Counted from the first letter of the stretch, positions 1 through 7,576 are shown. The stretch is 37,820 bases of DNA from Bacteroidota bacterium (GCA_023423715.1 JAFAFC010000030.1:1-37820); one strand, 5' to 3'. Numbers and translations: made by a program. Notes: generated from the sequence alone by a model not told the origin.

Positions 1-229
1 TGACTATATCGTCTTCGAAACGTCTGGCCACAGAGAAGAAATTGATAAACTTACAGACGAATTAACAAAATATGAACTTATTGAGTTTGTGCGAAGTGCA
101 AGAATTGCCATCATTAAAAATAGCGAAGGTTTCCACAAGAAAATTCTTCAATTCGAGCGAAAAGAACCTTCGCCAGTTTTGGTTGAAAATGAATATTTAG
201 ACCAACAAGACAACGTTTTTACAATGTAG
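1..229 (+). CDS. ilvN: Acetolactate synthase small subunit, C-terminal part (partial)
   Basis: Only the last 75 codons are present; the reading frame enters from the left edge at base 2 and stops with TAG at 227-229. The translation has the features of the C-terminal half of the acetolactate synthase regulatory subunit, including ETSGHREEIDKL and FVRSARIAIIKN. In this family the small subunit binds the catalytic IlvB subunit and carries feedback sensitivity to valine in the first shared step of valine, leucine and isoleucine synthesis. The next gene, 57 bases downstream on the same strand, is ilvC, the following pathway step, which supports the call. The N-terminal ACT domain lies outside the window. 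Confidence 0.85.
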   Translation, partial: DYIVFETSGHREEIDKLTDELTKYELIEFVRSARIAIIKNSEGFHKKILQFERKEPSPVLVENEYLDQQDNVFTM

Positions 230-286
230 TCGAAAGAAAAAAAACACAAATACATTATATAAAGTAGTATAACTAGAATTAAACAA

Positions 287-1768
287 ATGACAAATTATTT
301 CAATACCCTTTCTTTAAGAGAACAATTAGACCAACTTAGTCACGCTGAATTTTTAGGGATTTCTGAATTTTCGGATGGTGTAGACGCCCTTAAAGGAAAG
401 AAAATCGTCATCGTTGGTTGCGGTGCACAAGGTCTTAATCAAGGTCTTAATTTACGTGATAGCGGTTTGGATGTTTCGTATGCGTTACGTCAAGACGCGA
501 TCGATCAGCAAAGAGATTCTTGGAAAAATGCAACGGGAAATCACTTCAATGTGGGAACGTTTGAAGAATTGATTCCTACTGCAGATTTGGTGATTAATTT
601 AACGCCAGACAAGCAACATACGGGCGTAATCAACACGGTTCAGCCGTTGATGAAGCAAGGGGCGACGCTTTCGTATTCGCACGGTTTCAATATCGTAGAA
701 GAAGGAATGCAAATTCGCGAGGATTTAACGGTGATTATGGTGGCTCCAAAATGTCCAGGTTCCGAAGTTCGCGCGGAGTATTTACGTGGTTTTGGCGTGC
801 CAACGCTTATTGCGGTACATCCAGAAAATGATCCGCAAGGAAAAGGTTGGGCAGAAGCAAAAGCCTATTGTGCAGGAACAGGTGGTCATAAAGCGGGCGT
901 TTTAAAATCGTCTTTTGTGGCGGAAGTGAAGTCTGATTTAATGGGGGAACAAACGATTTTATGTGGTTTGTTACAAACCGGATCTATTTTGTCTTTTGAT
1001 AAAATGGTTGAAAAAGGAATTGATCCTGGATATGCGTCAAAACTGGTTCAATACGGTGTTGAAGTCATTACAGAAGCTTTGAAACACGGTGGTGTAAGCG
1101 GAATGATGGATCGTTTGAGTAATCCTGCGAAATTGAAAGCATTTGAGATTTCAGAAGAGTTGAAAAACATTATGCGTCCACTTTTCCAAAAGCACCAAGA
1201 CGATATTATGTCGGGTGAATTCAGCAAAACGATGATGGAAGATTGGGCAAATAACGATGCAAATTTGTTGAAATGGAGAGCAGAAACGGGTGAAACGGCT
1301 TTTGAAAAAACACCCGCTGGCGATGTTAAAATTGCAGAACAAGAGTATTTTGATAACTATACTTTGATGGTTGCTTTCGTTCGTGCAGGAGTTGAATTGG
1401 CTTTCGAAACGATGGTAGAAGCAGGCATCAAACCAGAATCAGCGTATTACGAGTCGCTTCACGAGACCCCGCTTATTGCGAATACGATTGCGCGTAAAAA
1501 ATTATTCGAAATGAATCGCGTTATTTCAGATACGGCAGAATACGGATGTTATTTATTTGATCAAGCGTGTAAGCCTTTGTTGGCTGAATTTATGAAGAAA
1601 GTGGATGTTGATTTGGTTGGAAAAAACTTCAACGAAGGGAAAGATGGTTCAGTAGATAATGCCCGTCTAGTTGAAGTAAACGATATTTTAAGAAACCACG
1701 AAGTAGAGGTGGTTGGACGCAAATTGAGAAAAGCGATGACTGCCATGAAATCCATCAAAACAAACTAA
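287..1768 (+). CDS. ilvC: Ketol-acid reductoisomerase, class II (long form)
   Basis: This 493-residue cytosolic enzyme converts acetolactate or acetohydroxybutyrate to dihydroxy acids with NADPH and magnesium, in valine, leucine and isoleucine synthesis. The length matches the long class II form of the E. coli type, with a duplicated C-terminal knotted domain, rather than the roughly 330-residue class I form. A Rossmann GCGAQG motif is at residues 44-49. Arg68 and Arg76 sit where E. coli IlvC has its NADPH-phosphate binding arginines; position 69 is Gln. Start ATG at 287 gives the usual N-terminus MTNYFNTLSLREQL. It lies between ilvN and an ABC ATPase whose start codon directly follows its stop, so it is clearly part of an operon. 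Confidence 0.97.
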   Translation: MTNYFNTLSLREQLDQLSHAEFLGISEFSDGVDALKGKKIVIVGCGAQGLNQGLNLRDSGLDVSYALRQDAIDQQRDSWKNATGNHFNVGTFEELIPTADLVINLTPDKQHTGVINTVQPLMKQGATLSYSHGFNIVEEGMQIREDLTVIMVAPKCPGSEVRAEYLRGFGVPTLIAVHPENDPQGKGWAEAKAYCAGTGGHKAGVLKSSFVAEVKSDLMGEQTILCGLLQTGSILSFDKMVEKGIDPGYASKLVQYGVEVITEALKHGGVSGMMDRLSNPAKLKAFEISEELKNIMRPLFQKHQDDIMSGEFSKTMMEDWANNDANLLKWRAETGETAFEKTPAGDVKIAEQEYFDNYTLMVAFVRAGVELAFETMVEAGIKPESAYYESLHETPLIANTIARKKLFEMNRVISDTAEYGCYLFDQACKPLLAEFMKKVDVDLVGKNFNEGKDGSVDNARLVEVNDILRNHEVEVVGRKLRKAMTAMKSIKTN

Positions 1769-3259
1769 TTGAAAGAAACGTTTATCCATATCAAAAGTCT
1801 AAGATTTCAGTACGACCAATTGGTTGTACTGAACATCTTGGATGCTCGATTTCAAGCGGGCGAACTATGGATAATACGTGGAAAAAGTGGTTCTGGGAAG
1901 TCAACTTTAGCGAAAATTTTGGGTTCAAGTTTAGAGGCGAATTCCTCTGAAATAGAAGTTCGGTTTTCTACAAATTCGAAGTGGAATCCTGAAATCGTAG
2001 TAGTTGAAAATTGGTACGAATTTCAGAATTTGGAAGGCGATCGCAATTTTTTTTATCAGCAACGCTATCAAAATTATGCTTGGCAAGACACAAAAACGGT
2101 TGGCGAAGAACTATCCATTTTAGCTTTTGATTCTAAGGTTTCACAAGAAGAAGTAGATGAAATTTTGGATATTTTTCAAATGAAACCGCAATGGGAAAGA
2201 CAATTAATTGAGCTTTCGAGCGGCGAACATAAAAAAATGCAACTCATCAAAGCCTTGTTGAAGAAGCCGCAGTTTTTGGTTTTGGATCAGCCTTTTTCAG
2301 GTTTGGATGTATTTTCACGAGAGAGTTTGACGCGTCATTTAGAATCTTTAGTCAAAGAAAATGTCAGTGTTCTCATTTTTTCAAATGATGAAATCTCCAC
2401 ATCAATTCCAATTCATGAAGTGGAATTAGAGAATGGAGTTTTAAAATCGATTGATAAATCCGAACAAAAAATTGCAAAAAATCAATCAAGAAAAGCGTTT
2501 CCTGCTTTTCTGGAAGTTGGAAACTCAGTCAAAGAAAAAATACTTGATTTCAAAAATGTAACCATTCAATACGGTGAAAAAAACGTTTTGAATCAGGTCA
2601 ATTGGATCGTTTTTTCCGGTGAGCAATGGTTATTGAAAGGCCCAAACGGTTCTGGGAAATCAACTTTGTTAAGTTTAGTCAATGCTGATCATCCGCAATC
2701 CTATGCGAACGATATTGAACTTTTCGGTTCCAAACGAGGAAGTGGGGAAAGTATTTGGGAAATCAAAGATAAAATTGGCGTTATCTCTCCCGAATTGCAT
2801 TGGTATTTTGATGGTGAAATGTCAGTTTCCGATGCGATAGCATCCGGATTTTTCTCTGCGATGGGCGTGTTAGAAAAATTGAGTTTTCTTCAAAATCAGC
2901 AGTTGGATGAGATTTTAAATTATTTTGATTTAGTACAAGTTCGGAAACAGAAATTAAATAGCCTTTCCGTAGGAAAACAACGTTTGATTTTATTGGCTCG
3001 AACACTCGTGAAAAAGCCTAAATTATTGGTTTTTGATGAACCTTGTCAAGGAATGGATGAAGATCAAATTGTATTTTTTAATCAGTTGGTGGATGATTTA
3101 GCAGAAGCTGGACAAACCTTCATTTATGTTGGTCATTTTGAAAGTCAACTTCCTAAAAAATTATCTCATAAACTCGAACTTCACGATGGAAAAGTGAAAT
3201 CAAATGAAGAATTGAAAATGTTTATACAGAATTCAAAAATAGATTGTTTTCAAGCCTAA
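1769..3259 (+). CDS. ModF-like protein with two fused ABC ATPase domains, inside the ilv operon
   Basis: This 496-residue protein has two nucleotide-binding domains and no membrane segment. Domain 1 has Walker A GKSGSGKST (38-46), signature LSSGEHKK (149-156) and Walker B ending D173-Q174, so the usual catalytic Glu is Gln and no switch His is evident. Domain 2 looks complete: Walker A GPNGSGKST (291-299), signature LSVGKQR (399-405), D423-E424 and a GHFE switch. The layout resembles E. coli ModF (PhrA), whose role is unclear. No ATG occurs near the 5' end; the best start is TTG at 1769, directly after the ilvC stop, which implies translational coupling. ilvA follows 14 bases later. No partner permease is visible. 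A role in amino acid metabolism or in translation (ABC-F-like) is only a guess. Confidence 0.8.
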   Translation: MKETFIHIKSLRFQYDQLVVLNILDARFQAGELWIIRGKSGSGKSTLAKILGSSLEANSSEIEVRFSTNSKWNPEIVVVENWYEFQNLEGDRNFFYQQRYQNYAWQDTKTVGEELSILAFDSKVSQEEVDEILDIFQMKPQWERQLIELSSGEHKKMQLIKALLKKPQFLVLDQPFSGLDVFSRESLTRHLESLVKENVSVLIFSNDEISTSIPIHEVELENGVLKSIDKSEQKIAKNQSRKAFPAFLEVGNSVKEKILDFKNVTIQYGEKNVLNQVNWIVFSGEQWLLKGPNGSGKSTLLSLVNADHPQSYANDIELFGSKRGSGESIWEIKDKIGVISPELHWYFDGEMSVSDAIASGFFSAMGVLEKLSFLQNQQLDEILNYFDLVQVRKQKLNSLSVGKQRLILLARTLVKKPKLLVFDEPCQGMDEDQIVFFNQLVDDLAEAGQTFIYVGHFESQLPKKLSHKLELHDGKVKSNEELKMFIQNSKIDCFQA

Positions 3260-3273
3260 GAATTTAAAAACAA

Positions 3274-4536
3274 ATGAAAGAAACAGTAGTAGAAATAACG
3301 ATTGAGCAAATCAAAGCAGCTCAAAAAAACATAGAAAAAGTAGTGGTAAAAACGCCATTACAACACAATCACCGATTATCAAACGATTTTGGCGCAAAAA
3401 TTTTCTTGAAACGAGAAGATTTGCAGCCGGTTCGTTCCTATAAATTGCGTGGTGCGTATCATAAAATAAAATCCGCTTTTCAGGAAGGGAAAACGAGTCG
3501 TGGTGTTGTTTGCGCAAGTGCAGGAAATCACGCTCAAGGAGTTGCTTTGGCATGTAATGATTTGAAAATTCATGGCGTAATCTTTATGCCGATCACCACG
3601 CCGAAACAGAAATTGGAGCAAGTAAAAATGTTTGGAGGCGATTATGTGACCGTTCAATTGACGGGCGATACATTTGATGCGTCAAAACACGCTGCAATGA
3701 AGTATTGCTTGCAACATGACGCGGAATTTATTCATCCATTTGAAGATGCTCAAATTATCGAAGGTCAAGCGACTTTGGCTTTAGAGATATTGGAACAAGC
3801 AACAGAACCTATTGATTTTGTATTTGTTCCCGTTGGTGGTGGAGGTTTGGCTTCAGGAATTGTGACGGTTTTTTCCCAATTATCACCAAAAACAAAATTA
3901 ATTGCTGTGGAGCCAAAAGGCGCAGCATCGATGAAAGAGGCGTTGCGAAAAGGCTTCAATGTAGAATTAGCAGAAATTGATAAATTCGTTGATGGTGCGG
4001 CGGTAAAGCAAGTTGGCGCACTTAATTTCGAAATTTGCAAAGATTATTTGTCTGATTGCCTTTCGGTAGATGAAGGTAAGGTTTGCGAGATGATTTTGGA
4101 GCTGTACAATAAAGATGCGATGGTTTTGGAACCCGCAGGAGCCTTATCTATAAGCGCTTTAGAGCAATATCGAGATCAAATTCAGGGCAAAAATGTGGTT
4201 TGCGTGGTGAGTGGTAGTAATAACGACATTACAAGAATGGAGGAAATCAAGGAGCGAGCGATGTTGTATCGTGGTTTAAAGCATTATTTTATGGTGAAAT
4301 TTCCGCAAAGACCAGGGGCATTGAAGGAATTTGTTCTTCATGTTTTGGGTGCAACGGATGATATCGCGTTTTTTGAATATACAAAGAAGAACTCTCGTGA
4401 AACGGCTTTGGCAACGGTGGGAATTGAATTGCAACAAGCATCCGATTTTGATGGATTGTTACAACGAATGCAAGATCGTGGCTATTTTGAGGCCTATCTT
4501 AATGATACTCCGAGTGTATTAAATCTTTTAATATAA
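3274..4536 (+). CDS. ilvA: Threonine ammonia-lyase (threonine deaminase), biosynthetic
   Basis: PLP enzyme of 420 residues that deaminates threonine to 2-oxobutanoate, the committed step to isoleucine. The PLP-binding lysine is Lys57 in the motif RSYKLRGA, SAGNHAQG follows at about residues 82-89, and the glycine loop GGGGLASG that holds the PLP phosphate is at about 188. The C-terminal 90 residues (FPQRPGALKEFV onward) form one ACT-like regulatory domain, as in the shorter ilvA forms; E. coli IlvA has two. This suggests allosteric control, by inference isoleucine inhibition. It is the last gene of the ilv operon, 14 bases after the ABC ATPase, and is followed by a terminator. Confidence 0.96.
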   Translation: MKETVVEITIEQIKAAQKNIEKVVVKTPLQHNHRLSNDFGAKIFLKREDLQPVRSYKLRGAYHKIKSAFQEGKTSRGVVCASAGNHAQGVALACNDLKIHGVIFMPITTPKQKLEQVKMFGGDYVTVQLTGDTFDASKHAAMKYCLQHDAEFIHPFEDAQIIEGQATLALEILEQATEPIDFVFVPVGGGGLASGIVTVFSQLSPKTKLIAVEPKGAASMKEALRKGFNVELAEIDKFVDGAAVKQVGALNFEICKDYLSDCLSVDEGKVCEMILELYNKDAMVLEPAGALSISALEQYRDQIQGKNVVCVVSGSNNDITRMEEIKERAMLYRGLKHYFMVKFPQRPGALKEFVLHVLGATDDIAFFEYTKKNSRETALATVGIELQQASDFDGLLQRMQDRGYFEAYLNDTPSVLNLLI

Positions 4537-4558
4537 TTCTTAATTAATTTTTTTTTGG

Positions 4559-4588
4559 AGGGCTACTTAATCTTGAGTGGCCTTTTTT
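4559..4588 (+). terminator. Intrinsic terminator after ilvA
   Basis: GGCTACT (4561-4567) pairs with AGTGGCC (4576-4582) in a 7-bp stem containing one G-U pair, with an 8-base loop, followed by six T. It lies 22 bases after the ilvA stop and probably ends the ilv operon. Confidence 0.8.
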
Positions 4589-4662
4589 AATTTATTATCC
4601 TACATCAATGGATTGAGTGGTCAAATTTTCGGAAATTTGTCCTATAACAAATGAGATATATT

Positions 4663-5391
4663 ATGAAAACAATTTTTCACGCAGCAAATACAAGAGGTCA
4701 CGCTAATCACGGTTGGTTAAACTCTTTTCATACATTCAGTTTTGCAAATTACTACAACCCAGAACGAATGAACTTCGGTACACTTCGAGTGTTGAATGAC
4801 GATACCGTTTCGCAAGCAATGGGCTTTGGAACGCATCCACACAAGGATATGGAAATTATTTCTATTCCGTTAGAAGGAGATTTAGAACACAAAGATTCTA
4901 TGGGAACTTCTTCGGTGATCAGAAATGGTGAAATCCAAGTAATGAGTGCAGGAACGGGAGTTCAGCATAGCGAATACAATAAAAATAAAGATCAAGAAGT
5001 AAAATTCTTACAAATTTGGATTTTCCCAAATAAAGTTGGAGTAGAGCCTCGTTATGATCAAATTAGCATTAAAGAAAATGCAGTACAAAACGAGTTTCAA
5101 CAAATTTTGTCTCCAAATGCCGATGATGCTGGAGTTTGGATTCACCAAGATGCTTGGTTTAATTTGGCTAATTTTGACAAAGGAATTTCCAGAGAATATC
5201 AATTGCATAAGGAAGGAAACGGGGTTTACGTTTTCGTGTTGAAAGGGAAAGCAAAAGTTGGAGATCAAGATTTGGATACTCGTGACGGATTAGGAATTTG
5301 GGATACAAAATCCTTTACTTTAGAGGCAACAGAAGATGCAGAAGTGTTGTTAATGGAAGTTCCAATGGAGTTACCATCGTATTTAAAATAA
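4663..5391 (+). CDS. Pirin family protein
   Basis: 242-residue bicupin of the pirin family. The typical N-terminus MKTIFHAANTRGHANHGWLN begins at ATG 4663; an in-frame ATG at 4651 would add four residues unusual for the family, so I prefer 4663. The metal-binding region of the first cupin is visible as GTHPHKDMEI and, further on, GVQHSEYN, giving three His and a Glu as in pirins with quercetin dioxygenase-like activity (E. coli YhhW type). The in vivo substrate is unknown for most bacterial pirins. It is flanked by terminators on both sides and is probably monocistronic. Upstream, a poor -7 match (GAAATTTG at 4632-4639) with a 16-base gap to a TTG is too weak to call a promoter. Confidence 0.92.
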   Translation: MKTIFHAANTRGHANHGWLNSFHTFSFANYYNPERMNFGTLRVLNDDTVSQAMGFGTHPHKDMEIISIPLEGDLEHKDSMGTSSVIRNGEIQVMSAGTGVQHSEYNKNKDQEVKFLQIWIFPNKVGVEPRYDQISIKENAVQNEFQQILSPNADDAGVWIHQDAWFNLANFDKGISREYQLHKEGNGVYVFVLKGKAKVGDQDLDTRDGLGIWDTKSFTLEATEDAEVLLMEVPMELPSYLK

Positions 5392-5401
5392 TCAAATTTC
5401 G

Positions 5402-5431
5402 AGTGCAGAAAGCGACTTTCTGCACTTTTTT
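5402..5431 (+). terminator. Intrinsic terminator after the pirin gene
   Basis: AGTGCAGAAA (5402-5411) and TTTCTGCACT (5417-5426) form a perfect 10-bp stem with a 5-base loop, followed by more T. It starts 10 bases after the pirin stop. Confidence 0.92.
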
Positions 5432-5453
5432 ACAATAACAAATTAATTAAAAA

Positions 5454-6008
5454 ATGAAAATAGTAGCAATCGCAGGAAGTAACTCGGATGTGTCAATTAA
5501 TAAGCAATTAGCAGCCTATGCGGCGAGTCTTTTTACAGGATTTGATGAGGTGGAAGTTTTGGATATGAATCCTTTTGAAATGCCCATTTATAAGCATGAA
5601 AGAGAAGTGAAGTCGGGAATTCCTCAAGAAGCAGTAGATTTTGCAGCAAAGGTAGATTCAGCAGATTTGTTAATTGTGGCTTTGGGCGAGCATAACGGGA
5701 CTTATTCTTCAGCGTTCAAAAATGTGTTTGATTGGGTTTCGAGAATCAAAGACAGAACGGTTTGGGGTGAAATTCCGATGTTGTTAATGTCAACTTCTCC
5801 AGGTGGTAGAGGCGGTTTAGGAGTTTTAGAAGCGGCAGCGAATCGTTTCCCGTTTCATGGAGGAAATGTGGTTGAAACGTTTTCACTTCCATTTTTCTAC
5901 GATTCGTTCAACTCGAATGAAGGAAAAATTACCAATGAAGAGAAGAATCAAGAATTAGTAGAAAAAGTGGCGAAAATTGCACAGCTAGAAGCGATTTTAG
6001 CAAAGTAA
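5454..6008 (+). CDS. NADPH-dependent FMN reductase family protein
   Basis: 184-residue single-domain flavoprotein of the NADPH-dependent FMN reductase/quinone reductase family (flavodoxin-like fold). The N-terminus MKIVAIAGSNSDVSINKQL has the phosphate-binding loop GSNS(x)nS that holds the FMN phosphate. Other family marks are LGEHNGTYSSAFKN, equivalent to the usual PEYNGSxPAxLKN, and STSPGGRGG near residue 120. Likely activity is NAD(P)H-driven two-electron reduction of quinones, azo compounds or flavin; the substrate cannot be read from sequence. It begins 23 bases after the pirin terminator. No obvious terminator follows within 100 bases. The adjacent pirin suggests an oxidative or electrophile stress role, as inference only. 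Confidence 0.9.
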   Translation: MKIVAIAGSNSDVSINKQLAAYAASLFTGFDEVEVLDMNPFEMPIYKHEREVKSGIPQEAVDFAAKVDSADLLIVALGEHNGTYSSAFKNVFDWVSRIKDRTVWGEIPMLLMSTSPGGRGGLGVLEAAANRFPFHGGNVVETFSLPFFYDSFNSNEGKITNEEKNQELVEKVAKIAQLEAILAK

Positions 6009-6166
6009 AAACTCTATGAAGCGGCCGATAAAAAGCTTTATTTAGTTTAAATCTAACTCTATTTTATTTGATTTTTAGCTGATTGTCAGAGGGTTGATGT
6101 GGGGTTTAGAAAAGACGGAAACATGATTGTGGAGAAATAGTAGTAGGATTTTTCTTTTTATTTTTT

Positions 6167-6174
6167 TAATTTTG
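6167..6174 (+). promoter_or_regulatory. Bacteroidota -7 element for the structured RNA upstream of purM
   Basis: TAATTTTG matches TAnnTTTG exactly. No TTG lies at the expected -33 distance, so the promoter is supported only by the -7 box and by the structure and terminator that follow. Transcription would start near 6180. Confidence 0.5.
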
Positions 6175-6179
6175 CATCA

Positions 6180-6312
6180 AAGAATTTACCCAGTGAATAT
6201 ACAGACTATAGAGCGTAATTTTTCACCTTTCGACTGCAAGGAAAAAAAAGCAGGCTCTACAAGTGTCTAAAAATATAACGGCCGATAATCTGAACGATTG
6301 TCGGCTTTTTTA
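6180..6312 (+). ncRNA. Candidate small structured RNA or purM leader with possible pseudoknot
   Basis: The element begins just after a -7 box and ends at a strong terminator. Nested pairings are AGAC/GTCT (6203-6206 with 6265-6268) and TAGAGC/GCTCTA (6209-6214 with 6254-6259). Inside the latter, CCTT (6226-6229) can pair with AAGG (6238-6241) while CTGC (6234-6237) pairs with GCAG (6250-6253). These two cross, as in an H-type pseudoknot, with a 4-base first loop and an all-A 8-base last loop; GCAG directly abuts GCTCTA, allowing stacking. I do not recognise it as a known riboswitch or housekeeping RNA. A second promoter before purM makes an independent sRNA at least as likely as an attenuator. 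Confidence 0.5.
6281..6311 (+). terminator. Strong intrinsic terminator upstream of purM
   Basis: GCCGATAATC (6281-6290) pairs with GATTGTCGGC (6296-6305), a 10-bp stem with one G-U pair and a 5-base loop, followed by six T. It sits 206 bases before the purM start, so it either ends a small RNA or attenuates purM transcription. Confidence 0.88.
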
Positions 6313-6320
6313 TTCTCCTT

Positions 6321-6353
6321 TTTGGAGCGTAATTTTTTCAGACTTTATGTTTG
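6321..6353 (+). promoter_or_regulatory. Probable purM operon promoter
   Basis: TTTG (6321-6324) and TATGTTTG (6346-6353) match the flavobacterial -33 and -7 consensus with a 21-base spacer. It begins just after the upstream terminator. The spacer contains the second copy of the GAGCGTAATTTTTTCA repeat, which could be an operator. The predicted start near 6360 leaves a leader of about 158 bases before purM. Confidence 0.65.
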
Positions 6354-6446
6354 AAATAAATCTAAGCAAGGGGTTCTTTCGGGTTCGAACTTGCAAAAAT
6401 GAAAAGTGAAAGTGAAGTTGCGAGAAGTCGTAATTTCAATTGGGCA

Positions 6447-6480
6447 TAAAGACGTAGATAGAAAAAGGTTTGCGTCTTTA
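6447..6480 (+). other. Hairpin in the purM 5' leader
   Basis: TAAAGACG (6447-6454) and CGTCTTTA (6473-6480) form a perfect 8-bp stem with an 18-base loop, 37 bases before the purM ATG. No T run follows, so it is not a typical terminator. It could affect translation start or mRNA stability. Confidence 0.5.
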
Positions 6481-6517
6481 CTGTTCCAAGAAAAGAAATC
6501 CAAAAACAAAGAAAACA

Positions 6518-7507
6518 ATGAGTAACACGTACAAATCTGCAGGTGTAGACAAAGAAGAAGGATACAAAACAGTTGATAAAATAAAAACTGCAGTTGCCGA
6601 AACCCACAATAAAAATGTGTTGAACAATTTGGGAAGCTTTGGGGCTTTTTATGAAATCGGAAAATACAACAATCCCGTATTGGTGAGTGGTACCGATGGT
6701 GTAGGAACCAAATTGAAAATCGCTTTAGATACCAAACAATACGATTCTATCGGGGTAGATTGTTTCGCAATGTGTGCTAATGATATCCTTTGTCATGGTG
6801 CAAAACCTTTGTTTTTCCTAGATTATTTGGCTTGTGGTAAATTGGATTCTAACGTTGCTGCCGAAATCGTTTTGGGAATGGTAAAAGCATGTAAAGACAA
6901 CGAATGTGCTTTGATTGGTGGTGAAACGGCAGAAATGCCAGGAATGTACCAGCCAGGAGATTACGATGTAGCTGGATTTTGCGTTGGTATTGTAGAAAAA
7001 GATGCAATTATCGATGGTTCTAAAATTAAAGCAGGAGATAAAATTTTAGCAATTCCAAGTTCTGGATTTCACTCTAACGGATTTTCATTAGTGAGAAAAG
7101 TATTCCCAAATTTTGAAGAAGAATTTGAAGGAAAACCTTTATACGAAACCTTATTGGTTCCGACACGTTTATATTACAAACCTGTTCATAAGCTTCTTAG
7201 CGAAGTCGATGTTCATGGAATCGCGCATATCACCGGTGGTGGATTAATAGAAAACGTTCCTCGTATTCTTCCAAAAGGATTATGTGCGACGATCGAAACG
7301 AATAAAATTCAGATTCCTTCCATTATGTTGGAACTTGAAAAACGTGGAGGTATTGAGCGTCATGAGATGTTCGGAACCTTCAATATGGGTGTCGGAATGG
7401 TCGTGGTTGTTGATGCAGCTGATGCAGAAAAAGTAATGGATTTACTGGACGATACGTACGAAATCGGAACAATTACAGAAAGCAACGAAGAAATAATTTT
7501 ATTGTAA
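6518..7507 (+). CDS. purM: Phosphoribosylformylglycinamidine cyclo-ligase (AIR synthetase)
   Basis: Enzyme of 329 residues that closes FGAM to aminoimidazole ribotide with ATP, the fifth step of purine synthesis. The family signature GGETAEMPGMY is present, along with DGVGTKLKIA near the N-terminus and SSGFHSNGFSLVR, which belong to the ATP-binding fold shared with PurL. The start is ATG 6518, giving MSNTYKSAGVDKEEGYK; a TTG at 6470 in the same frame would lie inside the leader hairpin and add 16 basic residues not expected in PurM. It is the first gene of a purM-purN-purH-purD cluster, with its own promoter candidate upstream. Confidence 0.95.
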   Translation: MSNTYKSAGVDKEEGYKTVDKIKTAVAETHNKNVLNNLGSFGAFYEIGKYNNPVLVSGTDGVGTKLKIALDTKQYDSIGVDCFAMCANDILCHGAKPLFFLDYLACGKLDSNVAAEIVLGMVKACKDNECALIGGETAEMPGMYQPGDYDVAGFCVGIVEKDAIIDGSKIKAGDKILAIPSSGFHSNGFSLVRKVFPNFEEEFEGKPLYETLLVPTRLYYKPVHKLLSEVDVHGIAHITGGGLIENVPRILPKGLCATIETNKIQIPSIMLELEKRGGIERHEMFGTFNMGVGMVVVVDAADAEKVMDLLDDTYEIGTITESNEEIILL

Positions 7508-7510
7508 AAA

Positions 7511-7576
7511 GTACAGTGTACAAAGTAATATGAAACTAAAATTTCTTTTACATTGTACATAATACATTGTACAAAC
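7511..7576 (+). repeat. Period-7 repeat with inverted arms between purM and purN
   Basis: The left arm has units GTACAGT, GTACAAA and the degenerate GTAATAT (7511-7531). The right arm has TACATTG, TACATAA, TACATTG and TACAAAC (7549-7576), ending directly at the purN ATG. The reverse complement of the left arm reads TACTTTG TACACTG TAC, so the two arms carry the same heptamer type in opposite orientation around a 17-base spacer. The transcript could fold into an imperfect hairpin that covers the purN start. Confidence 0.8.

Larger units (their letters stand above)
6009..6517. other. Gene-free 509-base region between the flavoprotein gene and purM
   Basis: No convincing reading frame occurs here. 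Reading left to right: a plain AT-rich stretch (6009-6160), a -7 box (6167-6174), a structured RNA candidate ending in a strong terminator (about 6180-6312), a second promoter (6321-6353), a short GCAAG/CTTGC inverted repeat (6366-6370 and 6390-6394) and an 8-bp hairpin (6447-6480) shortly before the purM ATG. GAGCGTAA followed by five or six T and CA occurs twice, at 6211-6225 and 6325-6340. Confidence 0.8.

Noticed and set aside
3379..3657. 92-codon open frame antisense to ilvA
   Set aside because: Low-complexity antisense frame with no recognisable protein features within a strongly conserved gene.
6180..6312. Known purine, ZTP, PRPP or SAM riboswitch upstream of purM
   Set aside because: The conserved core bases of these classes are not present. 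Only pairing potential and position support a regulatory role.
6366..6394. tRNA-like arm GGGTTCGAAC in the purM leader
   Set aside because: It resembles a T-arm loop, but no acceptor stem, D-arm or anticodon arm can be built around it. The GCAAG/CTTGC pairing gives only a simple hairpin.
6470..6520. Longer purM start at TTG 6470
   Set aside because: It would begin in the leader hairpin and add residues not seen in PurM; ATG 6518 gives the normal N-terminus.
7511..7576. CRISPR-like array
   Set aside because: Units are 7 bases without unique spacers, and the arms are inverted; no cas genes are in the window.
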